DNA of 64,000 nt from Thalassobaculum fulvum (GTDB taxonomy: Bacteria; Pseudomonadota; Alphaproteobacteria; Thalassobaculales; Thalassobaculaceae). Position numbers and translations under genes: made by a program. Each line of letters starts with the position of its first letter. The first letter of the stretch is position 1. The DNA is taken from the NCBI RefSeq assembly GCF_014652915.1, contig NZ_BMZS01000002.1, positions 591,711-655,710 of the forward strand, written 5' to 3'. The notes under the pieces were generated by a model. It did no database searches, was not told where the DNA came from, and saw only the letters and a program-made list of their open reading frames with translations. Positions 1 through 8,728 of the stretch are shown piece by piece.

Positions 1-2
1 CC

Positions 3-620
3 GGGCCACGTCCCTTCGTGCAGGTCGGCGCCCTCGCCTACTGGCGGTGCGAGGACTGCGAGGCCAGGTTCCTCGACCCGGCACGGTACCCGTCCGCCGC
101 CGTCGAGCGGGCCCACTACCTGACCCACCGCAACGACCCGGACGATCCCGGCTATCGCGGCTTCCTGGCGAAGCTGGCGACCCCGCTGCTCGCGCGCCTG
201 CCGCAAGGTGCGACCGGCCTCGACTACGGTTGCGGGCCGGGGCCGGCGCTCGCCGCCATGCTCCGCGAGGCAGGCCACGCGGTCGCGCTGTACGACCCGT
301 TCTTCCGGCCCGATCCGGCGGCCCTGGAGCGGACCTACGACTTCGTCACCTGCACCGAGGTCGCCGAGCACTTCCACCGGCCGGCCGACGAGTTCGACCG
401 CCTGGAGCGGCTGCTGCGGCCGGGCGGCTGGCTGGCGGTGATGACCAGCTTCCAGACCGACGACGCCCGGTTCGCCGGATGGCACTACCGGCGCGACCCG
501 ACCCACGTGGTGTTCTACCGCGCGGAAACCTTCCGAACGATCGCCGCCCGGCACGGCTGGGACTGCGAGATCCCGGCGAAGGACGTTGCCCTGATGCGCA
601 AGCCGGACAATAACGCATGA
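3..620 (+). CDS. SAM-dependent methyltransferase, 5' end cut by the window
   Basis: This is a class I SAM-dependent methyltransferase. The glycine-rich SAM-binding motif GLDYGCGPG is visible, followed by an acidic strand end (LYDPFF) and a post-motif region with CTEVAEHF and LLRPGGWL, typical of the Methyltransf_11/23 group. The frame is open to the left edge. The residues just after the edge (YWRCEDCEARFLDP) look like the second half of a CxxC zinc-ribbon that usually opens such proteins, so I read the gene as starting outside the window; the GTG at 18 would drop the first CxxC pair. Substrate is unknown. It ends 94 bases before the next operon. Confidence 0.8.
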   Translation, partial: GPRPFVQVGALAYWRCEDCEARFLDPARYPSAAVERAHYLTHRNDPDDPGYRGFLAKLATPLLARLPQGATGLDYGCGPGPALAAMLREAGHAVALYDPFFRPDPAALERTYDFVTCTEVAEHFHRPADEFDRLERLLRPGGWLAVMTSFQTDDARFAGWHYRRDPTHVVFYRAETFRTIAARHGWDCEIPAKDVALMRKPDNNA

Positions 621-714
621 TTTAATGTATGCATTGATTCGAACACAGAGTCCCGATATGACCGGATGACGGCAGCGGGACCGGCCCGCCGCCCGACAAC
701 CGGCGGAGGTCGCC

Positions 715-1818
715 ATGCCCAGAACGTTCACCATCGCCGTCTTCGAGGGCGACGGCATCGGCCCCGAGATCATGGCGCCGACCGTCGCCCTGGTGCGCGA
801 CGTCGCCCGCCGGGCCGGCAGTTTCTCGCTCGAGTTCCAGCCCGTCCCGGCCGGCGCCGGTCACTACCGCGAAACCGGCGAGTCGCTGCCCGCCGCCTCG
901 CTCGACACGGCGCGCGCCGCCGACGCCATCCTGCTGTCGGCCATGGGCCTGCCCGAGGTCCGCTATCCCGACGGCACCGAGATCTCGCCGCAGATCGAGC
1001 TGCGCATGAAGCTCGGGCTGTTCGCCGGTGTGCGGCCGGTGTTCGTGCAGCCCGGCCAGGACGTGCCGCTGAAATCGCCGCGGGTCACCGACATCGACTT
1101 CGTGATCGTGCGCGAGTCCACCGAGGGGCTGTTCGCCTCGCACGGCAAGGGCACGGTCGACGGCGACCGCGAGGCCCGCGAGACCCTGGTGATCACCCGC
1201 GCGACCTCCGAGAAGCTGTTCGACTTCGCGTTCCGCCTGGCCCGGCGCCGCAAGGCGGCCGGCCGCGGCAAGGGGCTGGTGCACTGCGTCGACAAGGCCA
1301 ACGTGTTCCAGGCCTTCGCGTTCTTCCGCAAGGTGTTCCGCGAGCGCGCCGCCGGCTTCCCCGATATCCGGGCCGAGGCCGCCTATGTCGACGCCGTGGC
1401 GCTGTCGATGGTCCGCAACCCGTGGGACCTGGACGTGCTGGTGACCGAGAACATGTTCGGTGACATCCTGTCCGATCTCGGCGCCGGGCTGATGGGCAGC
1501 CTCGGGCTGGCGCCGTCGGCCGACATCGGGGAACGCCATGCCGTCTTCCAGCCCTGCCACGGCAGCGCGCCGGACATCGCCGGGCGCGGTGTCGCCAACC
1601 CGATGGCGATGATCCTGTCGGCCGCCATGATGCTCGACTGGCTCGGCCACGAGCGCGGCAACGGCGAGATGGTGGCGCTCGGCGAGGCGCTGCGGCGGGC
1701 GGTGTCCGACGTGCTCGCGGACGGCCGGGTGCTGACCGCCGACCTCGGCGGAACGGCGGGCACCGACGCGGTCGCCGCGGCGGTCGGCGCCGCGCTGCGG
1801 GCTCCGGTGTCCGCATGA
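715..1818 (+). CDS. Isocitrate/isopropylmalate dehydrogenase family protein
   Basis: A 367-residue beta-decarboxylating dehydrogenase. The N-terminus has the GDGIGPEI motif, the substrate-binding arginines lie around ELRMKLGLFAGVRP, and the metal/substrate signature is seen in TENMFGDILSDLGAGLMG. HGSAPDIAGRGVANP carries the Asp expected for NAD rather than NADP. An AGGT-type SD (GGAGGT) sits 7 bases before the ATG. It lies in an ATGA overlap with a Gfo/Idh/MocA oxidoreductase and a FadR-type GntR regulator rather than with leuC/leuD. A role in degrading a hydroxy-diacid (malate or tartrate type) is therefore more likely than leucine biosynthesis, but the substrate cannot be fixed from sequence. 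Confidence 0.85.
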   Translation: MPRTFTIAVFEGDGIGPEIMAPTVALVRDVARRAGSFSLEFQPVPAGAGHYRETGESLPAASLDTARAADAILLSAMGLPEVRYPDGTEISPQIELRMKLGLFAGVRPVFVQPGQDVPLKSPRVTDIDFVIVRESTEGLFASHGKGTVDGDREARETLVITRATSEKLFDFAFRLARRRKAAGRGKGLVHCVDKANVFQAFAFFRKVFRERAAGFPDIRAEAAYVDAVALSMVRNPWDLDVLVTENMFGDILSDLGAGLMGSLGLAPSADIGERHAVFQPCHGSAPDIAGRGVANPMAMILSAAMMLDWLGHERGNGEMVALGEALRRAVSDVLADGRVLTADLGGTAGTDAVAAAVGAALRAPVSA

Positions 1819-2867
1819 CCCCGCCGCTCAAGGTCGTCACCGTCGGCGCCGGCTACTTCGCCGGGTTCCACGTCGACGGCTGGCTGCGCAACCCGGACGT
1901 GGCGTTCGCCGGGCTCGCCGACCTGGACACCGGCAAGGCCGCGCGCCTGCTGGCCGAGAAGGCCGCCCCCGGCCACCCGGCACGGATCGAGGCCGATGCC
2001 GCCGCCCTGTTCGACTCGCTCCGGCCCGACATCATCGACATCGCCGCCCCGCCACCGGCCCATCTGGGGTTGATCCGGCAGGCCCTGGACACGAACGCAC
2101 GGGCGATCGTCTGCCAGAAGCCGTTCTGCGGCTCGCTGGCCGAGGCGCAGAAGGCGGTCCGGCTGATCCGGGACAGCGGCAAGCTTGTGGTGGTCCACGA
2201 GAACTTCCGGTTCCAGCCCTGGTACCGGGCGATCCGCGACGAGATCGCCGCCGGCCGGGTCGGCGAGCTGTACCAGATCGGCTTCCGCATGCGCCCGGGC
2301 GACGGCCAGGGCCGGGATGCCTACCTGTCGCGCCAGCCCTACTTCCAGAAGATGCCGCGGTTCCTGATCCACGAGACCGCGGTGCACTGGATCGACACCT
2401 TCCGGTTCCTGATGGGCGAGCCGGATGCGGTGTTCGCCGACCTGCGCCGCCTGAACCCGGCGATCGCCGGCGAGGACGCCGGGCTGCTGCTGTTCCGCTA
2501 TGCCGACGGCCGGCGCGCGGTACTCGACGGCAACCGGCTGGTCGACCACGCCGCCGCCAACACCCGCTTCACCATGGGCGAGTGCCTGGTCGAGGGCTCG
2601 GCCGGGGTCATGGCGCTGGACGGCGACGGCACACTGACGTTCCGTCCCCGCGGCGGCCACGATTGGCAGCGGATCGGCGGCGGCTACCCGACCACCGGCT
2701 TCGGCGGCGACTCGGTCTACGCCCTGCAGAAGCATGTCGGCGACCATCTGCTGCGCGGGACCCCGATCGAGAACGACGCCGAAGCGTACCTTCGGAACCT
2801 GGAGATCGAGGAGGCGCTCTACGACTCCGCCGCCGCCGGCCGGGTCGTCGAGGTCGCGTCGCGATGA
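1815..2867 (+). CDS. Gfo/Idh/MocA family oxidoreductase
   Basis: A 350-residue NAD(P)-dependent oxidoreductase. The N-terminal Rossmann motif GAGYFAGFH is followed by the family's active-site lysine motif, here written QKPF in place of EKP. The second half carries the FLIHETAVHWIDTFRFL segment with the conserved His/Asp. Members oxidise or reduce sugars, inositols and related polyols. It is translationally coupled on both sides (ATGA at 1815-1818 and again at 2864-2867), so it forms one operon with the dehydrogenase upstream and the GntR regulator downstream. The substrate is probably a sugar acid or polyol; this is inference from context. Confidence 0.85.
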   Translation: MTPPLKVVTVGAGYFAGFHVDGWLRNPDVAFAGLADLDTGKAARLLAEKAAPGHPARIEADAAALFDSLRPDIIDIAAPPPAHLGLIRQALDTNARAIVCQKPFCGSLAEAQKAVRLIRDSGKLVVVHENFRFQPWYRAIRDEIAAGRVGELYQIGFRMRPGDGQGRDAYLSRQPYFQKMPRFLIHETAVHWIDTFRFLMGEPDAVFADLRRLNPAIAGEDAGLLLFRYADGRRAVLDGNRLVDHAAANTRFTMGECLVEGSAGVMALDGDGTLTFRPRGGHDWQRIGGGYPTTGFGGDSVYALQKHVGDHLLRGTPIENDAEAYLRNLEIEEALYDSAAAGRVVEVASR

Positions 2868-3535
2868 CCAGGGCCCGGCCCCCGTCCCAGACCCGGCGGG
2901 CGACCGCGCTGCTGCGCGAGATGATCGTGACCAACCGGCTGCCGCCGGGCTCCAATCACCTGGAGACCGAACTCGCGGAACTGCTCGGGATGTCCCGCAC
3001 CCCGGTGCGCGAGGCGGCGATCGCCCTGGAGGCGCAGGGGCTGGTCGAGGTCCGGCCCCGTCACGGCATCCGCGTCCTGCCGGTCTCGGCGGCCGACATG
3101 GAGGAGATCTACTCGGTCCTGACCGAACTGGAGTCGCTGGCGGCGAGCAACCTGGCCCGGTCGCGTCCGCCGGCCGAAGCGCTGACGGAACTCACCGGCC
3201 TGGTCGACGAGATGGACGCCGCGCTCGACGCCGGCGACCGGCCGCGCTGGGCGGCGGCCGACGACGCCTTCCACGGGACCCTGGTGCGGCTGGCCGGCAA
3301 TCGCCGGCTGGAGGCGATCGTGGAGACCATGTCCGACCAGGTGCGCCGGGCGCGGCTGGTGACCCTGTTCCTGCGGCCGGAGCCGCGCGGCTCCAACGCC
3401 GACCACCGCCGGCTGATCGAGGCGATCGCGGCCGGCGACGCCGACGCCGCCCGGGCGATCCACCGCGCCCACCGGATCGCAGCCAAGGACACCATGATCC
3501 GGCTGCTGGCGACCCACGGCTTCGCGGCGGTGTGA
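2864..3535 (+). CDS. GntR family (FadR/FCD subgroup) transcriptional regulator
   Basis: A 223-residue regulator with an N-terminal winged helix (residues about 10-75; ELLGMSRTPVREA is the recognition helix region) and a C-terminal all-helical FCD ligand domain. Asp/His residues in DDAFHGTL, DHRRLIEAI and AIHRAHR fit the metal and carboxylate site of that domain. I chose the ATG at 2864 because it overlaps the previous stop as ATGA and places the helix-turn-helix at the normal distance. As the last gene of the operon it is likely a local repressor relieved by the pathway substrate, an organic acid. Confidence 0.88.
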   Translation: MTRARPPSQTRRATALLREMIVTNRLPPGSNHLETELAELLGMSRTPVREAAIALEAQGLVEVRPRHGIRVLPVSAADMEEIYSVLTELESLAASNLARSRPPAEALTELTGLVDEMDAALDAGDRPRWAAADDAFHGTLVRLAGNRRLEAIVETMSDQVRRARLVTLFLRPEPRGSNADHRRLIEAIAAGDADAARAIHRAHRIAAKDTMIRLLATHGFAAV

Positions 3536-3537
3536 GG

Positions 3538-3648
3538 CATGGGTCCCGGCTCTCCGCGGCTGCGCCGCTGCGGCCGGGATGAGGGATCAGTTCCCACGAT
3601 TCCTCGTTCCGGACCGGCACGCCGCAAGCGGGTCGGATCCGGGACCTA
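3538..3648. repeat. Dispersed palindromic element, copy 1 (degenerate right arm)
   Basis: The left arm begins ATGGGTCCCGGCTCTCCGCG and continues through CGGCCGGGATGAGG. The same words open the copies at 43.3 and 45.0 kb. The right arm (about 3600-3648) is a diverged inverted copy that still ends in GATCCGGGACC. It lies between the 3' ends of the convergent GntR and monooxygenase-like genes, where it may also act as a terminator. Confidence 0.6.
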
Positions 3649-3661
3649 TCGGCATCCCTGT

Positions 3662-4015
3662 TCAGACGCCGCCATGCGCCGTCCGGCTGTCGGCCGGAGC
3701 CTGCTCGCGGTTGTCGTCCATCCCGTAGTCGCGGACCACAGAGGCGATCCGCAGCCGGTAGCCGGCGAACACCCCGCCGCGACCGGCCGCCTGGGCGGCG
3801 CGGTGCCGCTCGCGATTGCGCCACTCGGCGATCGCCGCCTCGTCGCGCCAGAACGACAGCGACAGCATCTTGCCGGGCTCGGTCAGGCTCTGGAACCGCT
3901 CGACGGAGATGAAGCCGTCGATGGTCAGCAGCTCCTCGCGAAGGTCGGCGGCAAATGCCAGGTACTCGTCGCGGCGGCCGTCCGCCGGGGTGACCTCGAA
4001 GATGACGGCGAGCAT
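3662..4015 (-). CDS. Antibiotic-biosynthesis-monooxygenase (ABM) domain protein
   Basis: A 117-residue single-domain dimeric alpha+beta barrel protein. After the start MLAVIFEV come DEYLAFAADLREEL, ERFQSLTEPGKMLSLSFW and EAAIAEWRN, the pattern of ABM/heme-degrading-like small proteins. I prefer the ATG at 4015 over the longer frame because AGGGAGGA lies just upstream of it and family homology starts there. It follows a NIPSNAP protein on the same strand with a 34-base gap. Both are ferredoxin-like-fold proteins whose substrates are rarely known; no catalytic residue can be assigned. Confidence 0.8.
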   Translation of the reverse strand: MLAVIFEVTPADGRRDEYLAFAADLREELLTIDGFISVERFQSLTEPGKMLSLSFWRDEAAIAEWRNRERHRAAQAAGRGGVFAGYRLRIASVVRDYGMDDNREQAPADSRTAHGGV

Positions 4016-4049
4016 CGGTGGTTCCTCCCTGGTTGTCGCTGGTCCGCGG

Positions 4050-4364
4050 TCAGGCTGCCGGCTCGACCTTGCGCAGGAAAGTGCGTTCCTCGGCAAGGAT
4101 GAACTGCTCGCGCTCGGCGGTCTCGAAGTTGCCGCTTCCGGCCGGGTCGCTCCGCAGCCGGGCCCGGTATGCCTCGTAGGACGCCAGGCTGTCGAACGAG
4201 ATCAGGCCGTAGGCGACGTCGTTGGTGCCCTCGTGCGGCATCCAGTAGCCGACCAGCTCGCCGCCGCAGGCCGGGATGATGGTCAGCCAGTTGCGGGCGT
4301 ATTCCTCGAAGGCGGCGCGCTTGAACGGATCGATCCGGTAACGGATGAAGACGGTGACGGTCAT
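4050..4364 (-). CDS. NIPSNAP family protein
   Basis: A 104-residue protein with the NIPSNAP pattern: an N-terminal strand (VTVFIRYRI), the segment [12 protein letters not shown], then [20 protein letters not shown] and [16 protein letters not shown]. The fold is a dimeric ferredoxin-like barrel. The central tract naming a distance-corrected report to other subunits (FRKVEPAA-type tail) is typical. It sits between the ArsR-like regulator and the ABM protein, all read leftward, so the three probably share transcription. Function is unknown for most bacterial members. Confidence 0.85.
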   Translation of the reverse strand: MTVTVFIRYRIDPFKRAAFEEYARNWLTIIPACGGELVGYWMPHEGTNDVAYGLISFDSLASYEAYRARLRSDPAGSGNFETAEREQFILAEERTFLRKVEPAA

Positions 4365-4451
4365 GGCGGGGTCCTCGTGCCGGGGTGTCGTCGGCCCCGA
4401 GGATGTCGCACGCCGCCGATCAATGCTTCGGCCGGTGCCGAACCATCCCCG

Positions 4452-5159
4452 TCAGAGCGCAATCCCGAACGCGCTGCGCAGCGCCTGCTCGCCCTTGCGG
4501 GTGACCGCCACCGCGCGGCTGCCGTCGACCCGTCGGATCCAGCCCTGCTCGAAGGCATGGCTGCAGATCGCCGCGCCGACGGCGCCGGCCAGATGCGGCC
4601 GCCGCTCGCTCCAGTCCAGGCAGGGCCGGCAGAACACCCGCGACGACCGCCGGCCGTTGCGGGTCGTCGCCCGTTCCAGGTCGATCCCGATGCCGGCGAA
4701 GAAGGCCAGGCCGCCGTCGGTGACCGCACCGGCGTCGCCGTCGATCTCGGCATGGCCGGCGTCCAGCAGGGCGTCGGTCAGGGCGACCCCGAGCCGGCCG
4801 GCCAGGTGGTCGTAGCAGGTCCGTGCGGTGCGCAGCGCCAGGTCGCGCGGCCCGGTCGCGACCCGCCGGCCCGGCGGCGCCAGGGTCGCGGCGAGCTGGG
4901 ACAGGCTCTCGACCATCTGCGCGACCATCGGCGAGGCGAGTCGGTGATAGCGGTGCCGCCCCTGCTTCTCGACCGCCAGCAGCCCTGCCGTGGTCAGGCG
5001 CGCCAGGTGGCCGCTGGCGGTCTGCGGGGTCACCCCCGCCACCGAGGCGAGCTCGGTCGCGGTCAGCGCGCGGCCGTCCATCAGGGTGTTCAGCATCGCC
5101 GCCCGGGCCGGGTCGCCGGCCAGGGCCGCGATCTCCGCGATCGTCGCCGTGGACACCAT
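4452..5159 (-). CDS. ArsR-like winged-helix transcriptional regulator with extra C-terminal domain
   Basis: A 235-residue regulator. The N-terminal ArsR-type winged helix covers roughly residues 5-85, with LTATELASVAGVTPQTASGH as the helix-turn-helix. The protein is twice the length of a classical ArsR: the C-terminal half has a Cys pair in VFCRPCLDWSERRPHLAG and ends in a second winged-helix-like stretch (GWIRRVDGSRAVAVTRKGE). I chose the ATG at 5159 because AGGAGGAA stands ahead of it. It is divergent from the MFS gene and upstream of the NIPSNAP/ABM pair, so it likely controls both sides. The inducer is unknown. Confidence 0.82.
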   Translation of the reverse strand: MVSTATIAEIAALAGDPARAAMLNTLMDGRALTATELASVAGVTPQTASGHLARLTTAGLLAVEKQGRHRYHRLASPMVAQMVESLSQLAATLAPPGRRVATGPRDLALRTARTCYDHLAGRLGVALTDALLDAGHAEIDGDAGAVTDGGLAFFAGIGIDLERATTRNGRRSSRVFCRPCLDWSERRPHLAGAVGAAICSHAFEQGWIRRVDGSRAVAVTRKGEQALRSAFGIAL

Positions 5160-5299
5160 TCCGCTTCCTCCTCGCGCCCATCGCGCCGAGTCCATCGTGG
5201 CAGGGCATCGTCCGGAATGCTTCGGCCCCGACCGTAGCATCGAACGCCGGCCCGGCGCGAAACCTCCGCCATCGCAATCGACCGGCGGGGCTTCCGATC

Positions 5300-6604
5300 A
5301 TGGGCAGGCAGGGTTTCTACGGCTGGCGGGTGGTGGCGGCGACCTTCGTGCTCGCCTGCTTCGGCTGGGGGTTCGGGTTCTACGGCCCGCCGGTCTACCT
5401 GCACGCGGTCAGGCAGATGCACGACTGGCCGCTGGCCGTGGTCTCGGGCTCGGTTACCGTGCACTTCCTGTTCGGAGCGCTGGTGGTCGCCAACCTGCCG
5501 CGGCTGTACCGGCGCTTCGGGGTTCCCGCGGTGACCCGGGCCGGCGCCCTCGCCCTGGCGTTGGGCATCGTCGGCTGGGCCACCGTGCAGGCGCCCTGGC
5601 AGCTGTTCGCGGTGGCGCTGCTGAGCGGCGCCGGCTGGGTCGCGATGGGGGCCGCGGCGGTCAACGCGATCATCGCGCCCTGGTTCGTGCGGACGCGGCC
5701 GGCGGCGCTGTCGACCGCCTACAACGGCGCCAGCATCGGCGGCGTGGTGTTCACCCCGGTGCTGGCCGCCGGCATCGCCCGGCTCGGCTTCCCGGCGACC
5801 GCGGCGATCCTCGGCGCCCTCATGGTCGCGACGATCTGGCTGCTGGCCGGCCGGGTGTTCGGACGCACCCCGGCCTCGCTGGGCCAGGCCCCGGACGGCG
5901 ATAACCCAGATGGCGATGCTCCCGATGCGACTGCGCGGCCGGTCGCAGCGCCGCTAGCGCGGCCGCTGCCGGGCCGGTTGCTGTGGCGCGACCCGGGGTT
6001 CCTGACCCTGGCGGCCGGCATGGCGCTCGGGCTGTTCGCCCAGGCCGGCCTGCTGGCGCACCTGTTCTCGCTGCTGGTGCCGGCGCTCGGGGAGGCCCGG
6101 GCCGGCCTGGCGATGGGACTGGCGACCGCGGCGGCGATCGGCGGCCGCACCCTGGTCGGCTGGCTGATGCCGGCCGGCGCCGACCGCAGGCTGGTGGCGT
6201 GCGTCAGCTACGGGGTGCAGATCGCCGGCTCGCTGATGCTCGTCGCCGCTGCCGGCGACAGCGTCCCGCTGCTGCTGCTCGGCGTGGTGCTGTTCGGCGC
6301 CGGCATCGGCAATGCCACCTCGCTGCCGCCGCTGATCGCCCAGACGGAGTTCGCGAAGGAGGACGTCGGCCGGGTCGTCGCCCTGATCGTGGCGACCGGC
6401 CAGGCCACCTATGCCTTCGCCCCGGTGTTCTTCGGCCTGGTCCGGGTGACCTTCGACGGTTCCGCGTCCGTCGCCGGCGCCGCACCGCATCTTTTCCTGG
6501 CGGTCGCGCTGGTACAGGCCGCCGCCATCGCCGGCTTCCTTCTCGGGCGGCGGCCGACCCATGCCGATCATCACGGCCGCGTAACCTCGGCATCACGAAA
6601 CTGA
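5300..6604 (+). CDS. MFS transporter
   Basis: A 434-residue major facilitator with about twelve hydrophobic segments. The first is GWRVVAATFVLACFGWGFGF, and the loop between helices 2 and 3 (LPRLYRRFGVPAVTRAG) is where the family A-motif lies. The central cytoplasmic loop (about residues 195-225) is rich in Asp, Pro and Ala. It resembles the oxalate/formate antiporter-like carriers often found beside small-molecule degradation genes. It is transcribed away from the ArsR-like regulator with a 140-base divergent gap. Substrate is unknown. Confidence 0.85.
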   Translation: MGRQGFYGWRVVAATFVLACFGWGFGFYGPPVYLHAVRQMHDWPLAVVSGSVTVHFLFGALVVANLPRLYRRFGVPAVTRAGALALALGIVGWATVQAPWQLFAVALLSGAGWVAMGAAAVNAIIAPWFVRTRPAALSTAYNGASIGGVVFTPVLAAGIARLGFPATAAILGALMVATIWLLAGRVFGRTPASLGQAPDGDNPDGDAPDATARPVAAPLARPLPGRLLWRDPGFLTLAAGMALGLFAQAGLLAHLFSLLVPALGEARAGLAMGLATAAAIGGRTLVGWLMPAGADRRLVACVSYGVQIAGSLMLVAAAGDSVPLLLLGVVLFGAGIGNATSLPPLIAQTEFAKEDVGRVVALIVATGQATYAFAPVFFGLVRVTFDGSASVAGAAPHLFLAVALVQAAAIAGFLLGRRPTHADHHGRVTSASRN

Positions 6605-6716
6605 CGCACAACGGCCCTAGGGATGCACCGTCCCGACGGGCAAAATATATAGCATTTTCAAATAATTCCTGCGGAAAGCGGACTGCATTCAGTCGGGGCA
6701 TCGGCCAACAGACCGG

Positions 6717-8606
6717 ATGCTCGCCATGCTCGCCCTGATCCGTTCCCGCATCACCATGAAGCTGACCCTGTCGCTGGCGCTCACGCTGTGCCTGGTCATG
6801 GCCGGCCTCGCCGGCGTGTACTTCACCGTGGTCGACCGGCTGATGGCCGACCAGGAGGCGCGGGCCGAGCTTTACCGCGGCCTCAACCAGGACCTCCGCA
6901 AGCAGGTTTTCCGCCTGCAGGCCCGGCTGATCGACATCCCGAAGCGGCTGCGGACCGACCCGATCCCGGTGCTGCGGGACTGGGCGGAGCAGACCTTCGC
7001 CGTGACCGTGCGGACCTACCGGGGGCGCGACCGGATCGTCGACCGGTTCAAGACGCGCGGCCAGCGCCGCGACGTCCAGAAGGAGAACCGGGTGGTCGTC
7101 ATGCCGTACGACGGCGGCGCGGCGATCGCGTACGGCGTGTTCGAGGACGGCCGCTATACCGACACCGTAGAGGAGCTAGTAATGCCGGGCGCCGATCCGG
7201 CCGGGGTCCGGGCCAAGGTCGATGCGGTGCTGTCGGCGGCGACCGGTGCCGACGCCCTCGAGGCCAGGGTCGCCGAGCTGACCACGGCCCTGGTCGACGA
7301 CGCCCTGGCGGCGGAAGCGACGCGCAACGCGATCATCCAGCGGATCGACGGGATCGCCGTCAAGGAACACGCGGTAACCGAGACTGCGCACGCCGCCCGT
7401 CTCGCGGTCGTCGGCGTCAGCCTCGCGGCGGTCGCGCTGGCGATCCTGCTGGTCTGGCTGGTCATGCGCCGGATGGTCACCGACGCCCTGGCCCGGCTGT
7501 CGCACGCAGCCTCGGCCATCGCCGGCAATCAGGACGTGGCCGTCGGCTTCGCGCACCGCACCGACGAGATCGGCGCGCTGGCCAAGGGGGTCGCCCGGTT
7601 CAAGGAGACGCTGGCCGAGATCCATGCCCTGAAGGCCGAGCAGGAAGCCGAACGGGCGGCGCGGGAGGCCGGCCTGACGGCCCGCCTGTCCAACCTCAGC
7701 ACCGCGCTCGAGCAGGGGATGGGCGCACGGGTGACGGTGGTCACGGCGAGCACCGGGGAGTTGGTCGGCATCGCCGAGGAACTGGACCGGCTGGCCGGCG
7801 CTGCCCACGCGCGGGCGACCGAGTCGACGGAGCTGGCCGAAGCCAGCGCCCGGTTCACCGACGACGTCATGTCGGTGGTCGACTCCCTGCGGCTGTCGGC
7901 CGAACGGATCGCCGCCGAGGTCCGGGACCAGCGCGAGCTGACCGCGCAGGTCGCGGCGGAGGCCGACCAGGTATCCGCGGCCGTACGCGACCTGACCGAC
8001 ACCGCCGGCGCGATCGGCAGCGTGGTCGGCCTGATCGAGGACATCGCCGACCAGACCAAGCTGCTGGCCCTGAACGCGTCGATCGAGGCGTCGCGGGCCG
8101 GCGCTGCCGGGGCCGGGTTCGCGGTGGTCGCCGGCGAGGTCAAGAAGCTGTCCGGCGAGACCGCCGACGCCACCCGGCGGATCGCCGAGCGCATCGACTC
8201 GTTCCGTGCCGGCATCCGGGCGGCGGCCGGCGCGGTCTCCTCGATCCAGGCGCGGGCCCGGGCGGTCGCGGACGGGATGCGGAAGGCGGCCGGCGACGTC
8301 GAGCTGCTGAGCGGCGAGACCGCCTCCATCACCGCCAGCGTCGCCGACGCCGCCACCAACGCCCGCCGGGTCGCCGCCGTCAACCAGGAGGTCGACGCCG
8401 CGGCCCGGGAAACCGGGCAGATGAGCGGCCAGATGACGGCCCTGACCGATCGGATCACGGCGGCGGTCGAGGATACGCGCGAGCACCTGCGCACGATCCT
8501 GGCGGACGCCTCGGCCCGGGGCACCGAACCGGCCGATTCGCGTCCGATCGCGCTGGCGGACCGTCGGTTGCCGCCGCTTCCGCAGCTGGCGCTGGCCGCG
8601 GAATAG
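6717..8606 (+). CDS. Methyl-accepting chemotaxis protein
   Basis: A 629-residue transmembrane chemoreceptor. TM1 is at about residues 14-36. A periplasmic sensor domain of about 190 residues follows, then TM2 at about 227-250 (LAAVALAILLVWLVM) and a HAMP segment. The cytoplasmic signalling helical hairpin has its tip at about residues 432-490, containing EDIADQTKLLALNASIEA and GFAVVAGEVKKLS. No CheR/CheB-docking pentapeptide is seen at the C-terminus. The gene stands alone, with no che genes nearby, so it reports to a chemotaxis system elsewhere. The ligand is unknown; the sensor begins with a long helix like a helical-bundle domain. Confidence 0.93.
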   Translation: MLAMLALIRSRITMKLTLSLALTLCLVMAGLAGVYFTVVDRLMADQEARAELYRGLNQDLRKQVFRLQARLIDIPKRLRTDPIPVLRDWAEQTFAVTVRTYRGRDRIVDRFKTRGQRRDVQKENRVVVMPYDGGAAIAYGVFEDGRYTDTVEELVMPGADPAGVRAKVDAVLSAATGADALEARVAELTTALVDDALAAEATRNAIIQRIDGIAVKEHAVTETAHAARLAVVGVSLAAVALAILLVWLVMRRMVTDALARLSHAASAIAGNQDVAVGFAHRTDEIGALAKGVARFKETLAEIHALKAEQEAERAAREAGLTARLSNLSTALEQGMGARVTVVTASTGELVGIAEELDRLAGAAHARATESTELAEASARFTDDVMSVVDSLRLSAERIAAEVRDQRELTAQVAAEADQVSAAVRDLTDTAGAIGSVVGLIEDIADQTKLLALNASIEASRAGAAGAGFAVVAGEVKKLSGETADATRRIAERIDSFRAGIRAAAGAVSSIQARARAVADGMRKAAGDVELLSGETASITASVADAATNARRVAAVNQEVDAAARETGQMSGQMTALTDRITAAVEDTREHLRTILADASARGTEPADSRPIALADRRLPPLPQLALAAE

Positions 8607-8728
8607 GCCCGGCGGCCGGCGCCGCGCAATCGCCACGCGTTCATCGTGTCTTCACGATGTTCCTGTCCACTGCCCTGGTACACAGTGCGAACTCCCGACA
8701 ACGCCATGGCCGCGACGAGGCGCCCGCG

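Noticed and set aside
715..1818. Leucine biosynthesis leuB
   Set aside because: No leuC, leuD or leuA nearby; it is coupled to a Gfo/Idh/MocA oxidoreductase and a FadR-type regulator, so a catabolic dehydrogenase fits better.
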